The position numbers and the translations under genes are program-made. Of a stretch of 64,000 bases of DNA, positions 34,701 through 45,621 are shown piece after piece. Position 1 is the first letter of the stretch. Every line of letters begins with the position of its first letter. Where the stretch lies: assembly GCA_025201765.1 (NCBI GenBank), contig MU623341.1:186001-250000 (forward strand), read 5' to 3'. Below the pieces are notes generated by a model that did not search any database, had not been told where the DNA came from, and saw only the letters and a program-made list of their open reading frames with translations. This stretch comes from Daldinia sp. FL1419. Its lineage: Eukaryota > Ascomycota > Sordariomycetes > Xylariales > Hypoxylaceae.

Positions 34701-36749
34701 GCGAAGTTACGAATCGGTCAAGGAAATACGGAATCCACTTCAACAGGTAATTACCTGGTCCCTACCCAGAATAAAGTCGAGATGGTCCGTTCCGCTATGA
34801 TCGGCCGTAGCCACATATTTTCTAATTATTACATACCTACTTACACTAGGTATAATACGTATACAACATGCACAACCGTGTTCCAAGGGTCGTTATCTAA
34901 TGTAACGTATTGCTGTTGATTCCCAGTGGCGTCTTTCGATTCCGTATATTCTCGAAGGAGACGAAAATCGAGCGTCGCGCAGGTCTTACAACAAGTTCGA
35001 ATTACAAACAGAGTTAGTCATTTGCCAAGGACTTGTGTATGTTAACGGTTAGCATGTTATGAAGTATCCTTTCTGCCAAGTCAGCAAAATAGAGGTCCGC
35101 GTCTTGCATCTCCAGCGTCCTTTTCCCCGCTGTCCCATGAATTTTTTTTTTTTTTTCCTTCTATTCTTCGCTTAGCCCGACTCAGCAACGCCGAGAAGAA
35201 ACAATTGGCCAAAGTATGCAGGCAATCAACTGAGATGCCGTCCGACTCAACCGGCGGTAACGATGAGAAGATGTATTAAAGAAAAAGGAAAATCGGGGCT
35301 GGGAGGATCAGAAGATCCGGGGACGACCCATTCATGAAACGTTCGATTTGTGTTCTTCATATCCTTCCACCACCAACAGGGAACAAAGTCATGAAACAAG
35401 ATTATGTCGGGTTACGAGACGGGGCTTCTCGGCTTCTGCAAATGATCCATCCCCACACGACTGTAAAGTAAGCCGGGAAGGTATACTCGAAGGAACAAGG
35501 GCCTTGTCGGCGGCTTACGTACTATAGTCATAGAACCCAGACCTGAATGGTATAATATAGTATAATACATAGGCATATGCATGTGTACAATAAGACCCGA
35601 CAGGTGATTTGGGATGAGATCCTATTCGATAACCAAACTAGGCAATATCTTGTACAGGTGCGCCCTGCTCGTGACGTATTTCAACAGCTCAGTTCGCTGC
35701 GGTTCGCACACGTATCCCGCGAATCAGCCCTACCCAAAGGATGGAATACGCGGACAGAGAGATTCTGTAACTCGTAAAAGAGCGGTCTCTCCGACCCAGC
35801 GGTATGGGACGCCGATACTCTCACCGATGCCTCATAAAATTAATGTCGATGAGATTAGCATTATTAAATTATGCTCAAGCTGATTGTTAGATAGATTTTC
35901 AGGGTCTTGCAACTCTCTGTTATACCCGTCTAATTATCCAGTTTCCCCGTCTCGGCGGTATTTAAATGTGTGATTGGGTACCTGCTTCTATATATATATA
36001 CCTGTGACTCGATGGCTGAGTCTCCGAGCTTCTGACCGACAGAAGATCATGCAAGGACGCCACAGCCTGTAAGGCCCTAGCCAGGCACGTAGAGAGTTAG
36101 TACAACGCGACAAGAAAAATCACTTCGTGAATATTAAAGCAGCGGTAATATTGGCTTGATAACAAGGCTGCATAAAACAATCCAGAGCAGATATTCTACT
36201 ATGTACAACTTCGTCCCATCTCTTGCTGCTTTTGCAGGATGCTCAATAAAGGGGGGATATAATTCAGGATATCAAAGGCGATCAAACCCCCAACTTCCAA
36301 CTTCCAACTTCCAACTTCCAACTTCCTCATGTACTCGGAATCAATAATCCATGACTGTTCACATCATCATCCCGTCCCTTAAAAAAGAAATACCTAGCAA
36401 GCTCTGCTGCCACGGTAACGAGCAACGACTTATCGAGGATGGTATCACCTTCTCCTATGCGGCTCGTAAGAAAAATAAAATAACGTCCCTGCCATAAAAC
36501 GCATATCTGCCAACTCCATTTGCCCAAACTCTGCCTCCCCCTCTGTCGTCCCAAAAAGTGTCAAACGGTATCCATGAATTTGCAGTTCCAAAAAATTGAG
36601 GTATAGCTAAACGCGTCCAAAAATTGAAGTCTGCGCAGAAGATGCGCCACTTTGTAAATATATCGCAGTCTCTTGATTTGCCATTTTTCACGCCTAGGGA
36701 GTGTATCTAGGCGTGCGTAGTAGATGTGTTTTCTTCTTTTCTCGATCGT
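31716..36749. other. 5-kb region without a convincing gene
   Basis: The first part (31716-32520) is the upstream region of the RasGAP gene. The rest holds scattered short open frames on both strands with no domain, no consistent codon use and no splice pattern. A run of T lies at about 35139-35157 and a CTTCCAA tandem repeat at 36291-36326. I see no transposon ends. A small gene with short exons could hide here. Confidence 0.45.
36291..36326. repeat. CTTCCAA tandem repeat
   Basis: Five tandem copies of a 7-nt unit (AACTTCC), perfect across 36 nt. It lies about 430 nt downstream of the stop of the Ser-rich gene on the minus strand. Confidence 0.9.
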
Positions 36750-37859
36750 TTAGCGAGAAGGGCCCTCGATTGGGCTGACGGGGAGACTCCGAGCAATGCT
36801 GAGGTCGGTACTACCAGTACGTCTCAGGGCTTGCGACATGGTCTCTATGTTGAGATCTCCGTTCACTGAAAGGCTATGTTCCGCAGACGTAGGGCTTCCA
36901 AGGGGTTTCCGAACAGGTGACATGCTTAGCCCCTTAATAGATCCTGAGATGCTGTTTGGTGGCGAGGTTTCCGGTCCCTGTGAGGATACGGGGGATCTTA
37001 TTGGGGAGGGAGAACGGTTAACACCTCTCGATCCGATAGAAGTCAGACCAGCAAGATGCATGGAATCCCGGCTGCTATTCGGGGGTACTTGCTCTGCCTG
37101 GACCACATCCGCAAATGAAATGAAGCTCAGACGCCTAACATCAGCCGAGTCGAGCGATCCGTAGTTCGATGCAGCCTCTTCCTTGTCGGAGAAAGCAGCA
37201 AGATCCTCAGCCCACGAACTAGACGCCGTTTCGTATTGGGAAGCACCGGTCACCGTCACACTAGCAGGCTGGTGCGCGTTATGAGTTACGATCTCGACTG
37301 CGTCGGGGTTGAGGCGGTCATCGGTAATAGCTTCGGAGGATGCATCGAGAACAGGTGGGATATAGTTTTCCGTCTGAATATGGGATGGGATGGCCGGCGA
37401 ATTGGGTATAACAGCGGTGCTTTCTTGGACGTCTCTCTCGAAGATTTGCGAACCGGCAGGAGAACTTAATCGCGGAGACGACGAGTATAACCCTCGACTA
37501 GGCGAAGACGGTGTCATACTAGGGCTACCAGCTGGAATCGGCGAGCCAGTCACTGAACGTTTCGCTGATGTATGGGACACTTCCTTCGCAGACGGCGAAC
37601 TCGGCAATCCCGGTGCGGATTGAGAGGAAGGTTTAGCACCGGGTTTTGAGTCGCCCTTCTTCTTCCCAAAACCAAACAAACTTCGCTTTTTCGACTTCGG
37701 ATCGGTCTTAGTAGAATCGCTCTCCATCTCCTTGTCGTTGTTTTCCGTGATGGTTGAAGTTGAATCACCCTTGTTATTATTATGATTCTTCTCTCTTGTT
37801 CCAGGAGCAGAATCCTTTTCTCTGCTAGTTTTTATAGAAACTGCCGGTGCGAGACTCAT
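36750..37859 (-). CDS. Ser/Pro-rich, largely disordered protein of unknown function
   Basis: Single-exon protein of 369 residues. Residues 1-75 are highly charged (Lys/Glu/Asp/Asn) and include a basic patch KKRSLFGFGKKKG, which could bind membrane or serve as a nuclear signal. Residues 75 to about 150 are Ser/Pro-rich with many SP dipeptides. A more structured island at about 215-262 contains WAEDLAAFSDKEEA and RRLSFISFADVVQAEQ; RRLS is a good basophilic-kinase site. The rest (about 265-369) again has repeated SPxR/SP motifs (SPSPIRSPVSS, SPVRKPLGSP), which suggests regulation by proline-directed kinases. There is no signal peptide and no membrane segment. I believe the RRLSFISFADVVQAE island is conserved in related fungi, but that is from memory and not checked. 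No function is assigned. Confidence 0.72.
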   Translation of the reverse strand: MSLAPAVSIKTSREKDSAPGTREKNHNNNKGDSTSTITENNDKEMESDSTKTDPKSKKRSLFGFGKKKGDSKPGAKPSSQSAPGLPSSPSAKEVSHTSAKRSVTGSPIPAGSPSMTPSSPSRGLYSSSPRLSSPAGSQIFERDVQESTAVIPNSPAIPSHIQTENYIPPVLDASSEAITDDRLNPDAVEIVTHNAHQPASVTVTGASQYETASSSWAEDLAAFSDKEEAASNYGSLDSADVRRLSFISFADVVQAEQVPPNSSRDSMHLAGLTSIGSRGVNRSPSPIRSPVSSQGPETSPPNSISGSIKGLSMSPVRKPLGSPTSAEHSLSVNGDLNIETMSQALRRTGSTDLSIARSLPVSPIEGPSR

Positions 37860-38253
37860 AGTGGTGGATCGGTGCCGCGTTTTAGAATGGGGTGATTAAC
37901 GGGTAACCCTCGATGAGTGATATTTAATTCTAGAAGATGCCAAGACCAATCGTTAGCACGGGACCCAAAAAAAAAAGACGGAACCAACGGCGTCGAAGCG
38001 TATACGCCAAATAGAAATCCTCGTCATGTAGTTGGAAATAGTGCAAAAATGTTGTTGTTGCGAATGGGGAAAAAAAAAGTTTATGTTTAGCAAATAGCAG
38101 GATTGATGGGAGGGGAGGCCTTATGACTCGAGAGAAAAAACAAGAGAAGGTGACGCCCAATCTGTTATTCTCGCGTATAATAGATTATCGGGGTATTTTT
38201 AATATAGATTTGAAGTAAAAAACTGCCACTTACCCTCGGTTGGTGTACCGCAC

Positions 38254-38299
38254 GAGTAAGTAGATAAGTAAGTAGGTAGGTGAGTAGGTAAGTAAGTGG
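38254..38299. repeat. AAGT/AGGT tetranucleotide repeat
   Basis: Degenerate tandem copies of a 4-nt unit (AAGT, AGGT, AGAT) over about 46 nt in intergenic DNA. Confidence 0.75.
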
Positions 38300-38879
38300 A
38301 AATTCGTCAAGTTCGATCAGGCGAATTCTAGTTTTCTCCTTCTCGTTATTCGCTACTATAGTTATTATAGCCACCAACTATAGTAATAGAAATGACTTGC
38401 GTCTGTCTGCCCTATCACTTTGTTCCTGCTGATGTTGTGGTTGACAACGGCTGCAACTATGCGGATGCAGCTGCAGATGTAGATATTAGTGGTATAAGTG
38501 GAAAAGTAAAATCTGGAAAAATCTGGCACAGCACGATGCAAGAAAATGCAAGTGTGCAGTTTGGGGTAGGAAACCTTGGGAGAGACCCTGTTGACGATCG
38601 CTTCTTGTCCTAATACGTAACCAGGCTAAACCTGAAAACCAAGGAGGACCAGGGAGAGGATGAAGCAGGTGACAGGCAGTGACGATCAGCAATTTGCTTG
38701 TGTGGATTAATGACGCTGATGGATCGTGGCTAATAGATAGATGGTCTTAAATGTCTAGTACCGCACCTATATTTATTTATTTATTTTTTGATTATAATAT
38801 AGAAGAGCAAAGATGACGGCGATAACGAAGGGATGAGTATCATGTAAGTGTCTGGCGTGCCTTGGGTATATTAGGTCGG

Positions 38880-38906
38880 CTGGTATGCTGGTATGCTGGT
38901 ATGCTA
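38880..38906. repeat. CTGGTATG short tandem repeat
   Basis: Three copies of an 8-nt unit, two of them followed exactly by the next. Intergenic. Confidence 0.75.
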
Positions 38907-40812
38907 GTCGACTACCTCGTACTAAAAGGGTACAGTCATCCAGGATCATGGGACGGGTCGCCGGTCATTAATTGAACCCGAAAATAACAGCCTCGAGGCG
39001 GAGGGCAGCAAGGGTGGAGGGGGTAATGCGAAGAAGGAAAAGGAACGAAGAATTAAAAAGAATAATAAAAGTTGCCAAAGGCGGGATGTCAATTAATAAT
39101 AGATCTGGATGAACTATGCAATGTTTTTTTAATACTTGTCACGATCAAGGTTCACGGCTGGAAGCGATCAAATTATTATGCTTGCTTTTTTTTTCATTCT
39201 TCTCCTCCCCTCTCTCTCTTCTCAAGCAAGCTTGGTGCTGATATGCCGGGAGCCACTTGGCGTTCCCGAAAAGTTCATAAGTGCGCGTTTGTGTATGTAC
39301 TGTCAGACATAAGACCGATACAACTCTTAGATGACAAGAAGAAATTTCTTGCTTTGACATCAGAAACTTTGGGTGTAATACGGTATCACGTAAACATCAG
39401 GTACCTAAAGTGATTTCAAAAACACGAGGAGATATTGGGGATGGCCAGCCCCTCAGAGCCTAGGACATCTTGTCTGCTTGTTCATCAGGTTCTAAAAAGG
39501 GGGGGCACAACGAGCGACGTCACTCGTGGTGACAGAACCCAATGATCGTCCAGGACGCGAACGAGCCAGGATAAGAGTATGCCCCTCAGAAGCACGGCCT
39601 CTCGATCGTTTTTTCGCGAGCCCGATTTTCCTAACCTTGTTTGAGTTTTGACTCGTACATATGTTGTTATTTATGTAACCACCATGGTCTTTGCGAGCAG
39701 TGATCCCCTCGCGACGAAACTGGTGATGAACCAGAAAAAGTCTCCAAGGGGGAAGGTTAAAGGTTATCCATTGGGGATTTTTGCACTCCCGTAGCATGTC
39801 GCATTGAAGTCAATGCAATCCCACGGGCTGAAAATAGGCGAAAGGACCAGTTGAGACAACCCATGAACCCAACAACAACAATGCCGACACAGCCCACCTG
39901 CGACTTGCAGCACGCCACTGGCGACCTATTCTCTAACTATCATGTCCGTATCCGTCAATTAAAGCCCAGATGCCCAAATGGGGAAATATCAACTATAAAA
40001 TCTTGGGCAGTTTAACAGTTTTGCAGTTTTACAGTAGTACCATCGACGCCATGTCTTGTAACGTTCAAGGAGGGAAAAGGCACCCCTTGGGAATTAATAA
40101 CGTGCCCCCCACGACCTACGAGAGTCAAGACCGAGATTAGGACTAAAATAAAATGACTGACCATTTTCTAGGTTAGTGTATTGTTGAGAGAGAGAGCCCT
40201 GGAGAGAGGGTGCCAATTAAGACATGTAGGCTGAATCGATTGGACAAATCTGTCAAGATCAAAGTCTGGGTCGTCTGGCACATGAAACTTCGAAACTCGA
40301 CCTAACGTAGGTACGTCACTTTTAAGAGGGGTCGTCGACCAGAAGAGTGTGTTTAATTGGAATTGGAGGGTTGAATTGTCGGAGTTCAGAGACAAATCTG
40401 TCCGTGTGAGGGCCAGACAAGTCCAGATAAGCGCATTCCTCATTCTGCGTACCTGCGTGCCTTGCGTACACCTGACTTGCCTTACTAACGAAATTTCTTA
40501 CATAAGGTAGCATAGGTACTTACATCGGTACCTACCTACTGGCTTTAGTACCTAGGTACCTATGTATAACCATTGAAAATGTCACATGACTGCCTTTCAT
40601 CCCACTCGGCCCGCGGGATCCTCCGACAAAATTTCACCTGCATCTGAAGTTATCAACTAAATTGATAGAACAATTCGAGGGTCACTCCCGGAGGAGAGGG
40701 AACAAGATCACATTCCCTCAATTAAACAATCCTCCCTCTCTCTCAAGTGTGAAACCTTTTTTTCACTACACGAGCCCGAAGTCTCCCTCGCTAATCCACC
40801 TCATACATCAAA

Positions 40813-41454
40813 ATGGAGGCCCGGCCCCTCGTGCAGCCTCTGCTGCGCGCCATGAGCAGCAGCAAGCCCACCTCAACAAGCACAATCAGAGCGGCGGTAA
40901 CGATAGCATCTATCCCCCGCCGACACCAATCCTCCACATCCCGCACGAAGCGCGCTCTAAAAGTCGCCCCTCACCCTTCCTTCTTCCCCACCTCGGCCAC
41001 CGCCGGCGATTCCACCCAGGTGATCTACAACCCGCCCTCCTCCACGCCCTCCGTCTACCACACGCCCTTCAAATTCCTGCCCCAAAGCGACCCCCGGCGG
41101 AAGGCAAACGTCGCCCAGCTCCTCCGCTCCTCCGCCGACGTCTCGGCCTCGAAATCAAATCTGCCCCCCGAGCTCAAGGACCCGGTGCGCAAGTACAACG
41201 TCACGCGGGAGCAGGTAGAGGAGATGCGGGCGCTGCGAGCCGAGGACCCGGAGCGCTGGAGCGTGTTGAAGCTCGCCGAGCGCTTCGCCTGCGCCCCGTA
41301 CTTCGTCATGATGTGCTGCCGTGCGTCGGATGAGCATCGCGACCGCGAGCGTGCGAAGCTGGACGCGGTTAAGGCTAGGTGGGGTGCGATACGCGCGGCA
41401 GCGAGAGAGGAGCGCAAGAAACGCAAGGATTTACTACACAAGGGTCTGTTATAA
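40813..41454 (+). CDS. MRPL20: Mitochondrial large-subunit ribosomal protein MRPL20 / mL58
   Basis: Fungus-specific protein of the mitochondrial large ribosomal subunit. Single exon, 213 residues. The first 45 residues are basic and Ser/Thr-rich with no acidic residue after position 3 (ending IPRRHQSS), a classic mitochondrial presequence with an RxxS-type cleavage context. The mature part has ALKVAPHPSFFP, then the conserved FKFLPQSDPRRK. Later come KYNVTREQVEEMRALRAEDPERWSV and LAERFACAPYFVMMCC, hallmarks of the MRPL20 family. The tail is a basic helix (REERKKRKDLLHKGLL). Length is typical. The coding region is GC-rich relative to its surroundings. The start is the first ATG after a C/T-rich leader; an internal Met14 exists but would shorten the targeting sequence. 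Confidence 0.9.
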   Translation: MEARPLVQPLLRAMSSSKPTSTSTIRAAVTIASIPRRHQSSTSRTKRALKVAPHPSFFPTSATAGDSTQVIYNPPSSTPSVYHTPFKFLPQSDPRRKANVAQLLRSSADVSASKSNLPPELKDPVRKYNVTREQVEEMRALRAEDPERWSVLKLAERFACAPYFVMMCCRASDEHRDRERAKLDAVKARWGAIRAAAREERKKRKDLLHKGLL

Positions 41455-42286
41455 GCGTTATGGGCTGCCTATGCGTTTTGTCTATTCGCCTACGTGCTTT
41501 AATGCTACCATTTATCCGGTACTGAGCTACCTGTCTGCCCGCCTGCTTGCCTGTGTCTTGGAAGAATTGGTAGCAGGCTTCGAGGGCCTTAGGTTTCTAT
41601 CCTATGAGAGAAGCAGACGGGAAGAGAATTGGTGGGTCAATTATTATTTCCAGCGATGACATGAGAGCTAAAGTCCGGCTGCGAAATTTACTATATACCA
41701 TCAATCCCGAGTGAGGGGGGCTTGTATCTATGCGGATGTATATAGGAAGAAGGGATTGGGGACGAGGCGGACGACTAACGAGTAAACCCGGATGGATACA
41801 AACATCATATCACAGCCCTGGGCTGGGAAACAGATTATGTATCACCAGACCTTAAAAATCAATAAAGTTGTACATCACCAATCCAAATTTAGGGTGCACA
41901 TGTCACCATCAACCTTGAATTTCGCATCTTATGCATGCCCAATGGGATTCAATAGCTGATCTCCAAGAGCCTATTCTGTTATCGAATGCTTACTTTTATG
42001 CCTCAAACTCATCGAGATGTAGCATTCATAACAAATGCCATTCGGAATATTTGCTATTGGGCACCTTAAGCGTACTCAACTAGCCTTAGAAACTATAAGT
42101 CTGTGACACTCGATCCGTGGTTTTATTTCACATTCCTCTATTAGCTGTCTACGCCCGGGGGATCCCTCTTAATTCTCCTACCTGTCGTTCATTTAAACTT
42201 AGAATCCGTAAAGCGCAGTACGGTCTAAGTCTATTAGCAGTGCACCAGCACTATATTTACTAAATAGTAACCGCAGGGAGGGATCC
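41455..42286. other. convergent intergenic region
   Basis: 3' ends of MRPL20 (plus) and the F-box-like gene (minus). Nothing else is seen. Confidence 0.5.
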
Positions 42287-43790
42287 CTACTGCTTCCCAT
42301 TTGCGCCAACATTAAGGCTATTAGCCTTCGCGATCTCTAATTCCTTCTTCCCGGGAATTACCCTCCAGCACCAGCCGCACCAGCTACGACTCTGTTTTGA
42401 GACTTCGCGGCTTAGGATCTCATTCTTATTTTTCTCATCCTCCCACTCGGGGACACAGGCGCCAACGCGTACAATACGCACCAGTTTCGTCTTTACTACG
42501 CCACCAATGCCTTCAATTTCATGACGGGCATATCCGGGCCTCAGCTGCGGGCTCGGTGTTCGGCGTTCAGACGGGGGGGACCCGGAGATGGAGGAAGCCG
42601 GAGACGGCGTAGTCCACGGAGATAAGGTACCATTGTTTTCATCTTGCTCCCGGGCATCTGCAGCATCGCAGTCGGTTTCCTGTTCCCGCTCCTTGGAGCC
42701 GCAACATGCTGCCTCTCGACCACAAACCACCCCCCGGTCACCTTCGCCGATACCGGTGCCGAGACCACCGAGGACCTCGCCGTATTGGTTACGCCATTTC
42801 CAGATACTACATCCGGTTAGCTTGGACAGACAAGGAGACGATCAAGTGATCAGACGACACGTACGACTTATAGTCGTGATCTGCTCCGCGAATACTCCTC
42901 CCACAGGGTTGGCATAGCCAGACTCCCTTTGTGTCACAGGTGCATATCGCTCGTTGCATTTCTTCAGAATCGGCGAGGGTGTCTGGCGACAATGCCGGTT
43001 TGACAAGGCTGCCTAACGGAGCCTTGCTACACGGTATGCACAACCGGCGATGTCTGCCGTGGAGCACTTTAGGCGCTGGTGGCTTTATGGCACAGTTCTA
43101 GAACGTATCCTGTTAGATGCGTTGCTAGAATGAATGGGTCGAGTATTAACTGCGTGGTACAAATGCTTACCCGGCATACAACCGTTCCGCACCGCCTACA
43201 GTCGGCTACCATATCTCTCGCGCAATCTCCACTCTTGCCGTTGTAGTTCCCAGTACGACCATCTTCCATATAATACCAATTCCCTGCTTGGGCACGGTAA
43301 CGGAGGGTGTCTTCGGGATCGACGGGTACGTCTTCGTTGACGCAGTGGAGGGTATGCGCAAGGATGCTGCTGCGATACTGCAAAAGGGCCTGGTGCACCT
43401 GGCGGCAGGTATAAGATAGGTTACCGAGCGTGGTCAGGTCGATAGACGAGGCAATCGCCATAACAATACTGGTGGTCGAGTCAGCCTTCTCTCCCCCGGC
43501 CTCATACGAGAAGCATGATAGCCAAGGGGAGGTTCTGCTAATAGAAATGCCATAAGTGAGGTTGCGTCTGCCTACGGATAACATCCGAGAGCCTCCGCCA
43601 TCCCATTATGCTCATTGGGGTTCTCTGGTTCTCGATCTATCATAATCTCTTGGCTCTCTCCTCCATACGGACCATTTAGCCCATTTAATAGCTGGTATTT
43701 GACGCGATCGCCATTCCACTCGGGCTTTAAACCGTAATGTTGTGTCTGCGGCGGCTCAGCCTCCTCGTCGAGGTCTACGAAAAGTGCCAT
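42287..43790 (-). CDS. F-box-like, Cys-rich protein
   Basis: Four exons reconstructed on the minus strand: 43790-43576, 43468-43171, 43097-42865 and 42806-42287, with introns of 107, 73 and 58 nt, all GT-AG. All phases match, giving 421 residues. The first join places CYP before IVMAIASSIDLTTLGNLSYTC, an F-box-like helix pair (about residues 72-110). The second join restores the zinc-binding string RRCGTVVCRNCA. It is followed by CIPCSKAP, CTCDTKGVWLCQPCG and, after the third join, DHDYKSIWKWRNQYGE and GVVCGREAACC. The C-terminal part is polar with a last Cys/Trp motif (WCGWCWRVIPGKKE). Such F-box plus Cys-cluster proteins are common in Sordariomycetes and are presumed SCF-type adaptors, but the target is unknown. 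The first intron could alternatively use a nearer acceptor. Confidence 0.75.
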
Positions 43791-45621
43791 CTTTGGTGAT
43801 GCTGTGGGAAGGCCAGCGTGGCGGGTTTGGGGAAGAGATAAGAAAAAAAAAAAAAATAAGATGGAGGTTAGGTAGGTAAGGGAAACCTGAGTCGAAGCGA
43901 AGAGTTGAATTGAAAGAGGAAACGAAGAGAAACGCGGGCCGGCAAATATGATATTGAATAAGAAAAAATCGGAGACTTCGAAGTTAAATATAGTTATAGA
44001 AATATTCCGGGGAAGGTCTCAACGAACAACTCCCGAGTCGGTAAACCCCAATCGTTGTGTTTCGTGTTTAGACGAAGTAAATATGCAAGGTGCAATGCAC
44101 GTAGGATGTACGTAGGATGTATCTACGATTCTATGTACTAGGTATTCCGTAATTGTAATTAGCCTACGTATGTACAAATATAGATATATATAGATACGTG
44201 CGAACATGTATGAATACATGTAAGCGATACTTGCAATATACATTGTAAGTAGGGTTGATTCATTGATACCGCAACTGCCACATCACAATCCATGATGAAA
44301 AAAGTAGGTACAACCAGTTGACTATCTGGGTATCTAGCTATATGTAGTTACCTGAATGCATCTAATCGCCCTGCCCCATCTTATCCAAGTAAATATTACG
44401 TGTATGCAAAGGTACAGTCTTCGTATCAACTTTTTATCAGATCCATCAATATGCGCCGGTACGGCCATATTTGCACATTTGCAAGTAACTATTTTAACAA
44501 GTTTAATAGAGTTGTCGGCTTGCCTGTAGCAGGCAGGTGGGGTCGAAATTGGGACAAGTAATTCGCTACGGCTCCGCGCATGGATCAGCGCTACGAGACG
44601 CTAGCATCGCAACGGGGGGAGCTATGATCCGCCCTTTACCTAACCATATTTTAGCAAGCATAGCAAGCACGCAGCACGCCATTCGGACCATCCAGAACAT
44701 CTAGGAACCCGTCTCAGCGCAGTCATCAGGGGTAAACTTGCAATCCCTTACCTTTTGAGATTAGATCCTACTTTAAGTCTTGTTAGAAAGACCCTCTTTA
44801 CTTTATAGAAATGTTCACATGTCCTGCAATTATCTGGAGACCTCGACGGCGTTATTCTAATGTGTACAATGTAAGTCCTTCACCGATTTTGATCATGGAA
44901 GGCATCTAGGCAGCTAAGTTAGGTACATAATATTGTAGATAAGTACCTATAATAGTACCTGTTGCACACCGCTCACGAACAACAAAGGTCAGGAATGGGC
45001 GAATAACCATCGCTTATCTTCAACGTGCCGGACCTCCCGTTTCGTTTCCCCCCCTTTTTTTTCCAACTTAGAAACTTTCACTTACACCGACAAAATCCCC
45101 CCCCTTACCATAATCATCGATCCTTGTCATTCGCCATTCATGATTTACTATTTTTCCTACGCTACCTAGGTAGATAAGATAGCAATGAAATAATAATCGT
45201 AGATTTATAGTAGATTTCGAGGAAGTACTAATGCATCTTGTATGATCATTGGGGGGGTGAAGTGGTACGCACGAGCTCCATGTTTCTATTTTCAATGCCA
45301 AGCCGGTCTCAGCTCCCCTTTTATGCCATTAGTCATGATCCTCGACGCTAGCCCTTGTTCTCGCAGAGGCGCGTGACGACGAAGTTGAAGTTGAAGTGAG
45401 ATTTAACCAAATTTCCTTCGGGAAGAAATGTAAACTAGGCTATCCATCTCAATGCTCCTCGTCTAGCTGCCCCCCCACGCATAATACTGTTTCTCAAATG
45501 TATATTGTTGATCCGCTAATATCCCCTTCCTCAACACTATACGCCAAGTCTGGGAACTTGCTGCCCCTATTCACTATTACTGTATATATGCGCCTCTACA
45601 CACTATTAAACCGCTATATAA
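43791..45621. other. intergenic region, no gene seen
   Basis: Upstream of the F-box-like gene and downstream of the GT2 gene. It holds an A run near 43841-43855, TATA-like stretches near 44181-44200 and TACCTAGGTA-type words at 45163-45174. No coding frame is supported. Confidence 0.5.

Larger units (their letters stand above)
37860..40812. other. 3-kb intergenic region with simple repeats
   Basis: No gene is seen. It holds a GTAA/GTAG tetranucleotide block at about 38254-38299, three copies of CTGGTATG at about 38880-38906, an AG-rich stretch near 39011-39070 and a cluster of GGTACCTA/CCTAGGTA words at 40522-40565. The last part is the promoter of the mitochondrial ribosomal gene. Confidence 0.5.

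Noticed and set aside
36291..36326. Tandem repeat as a CRISPR-like array
   Set aside because: The units are 7 nt with no spacers; this is a simple microsatellite.
40662..41333. 223-codon frame overlapping MRPL20
   Set aside because: It is an off-frame reading of the same GC-rich exon, rich in Pro/Arg/His, while the MRPL20 frame has clear family motifs.
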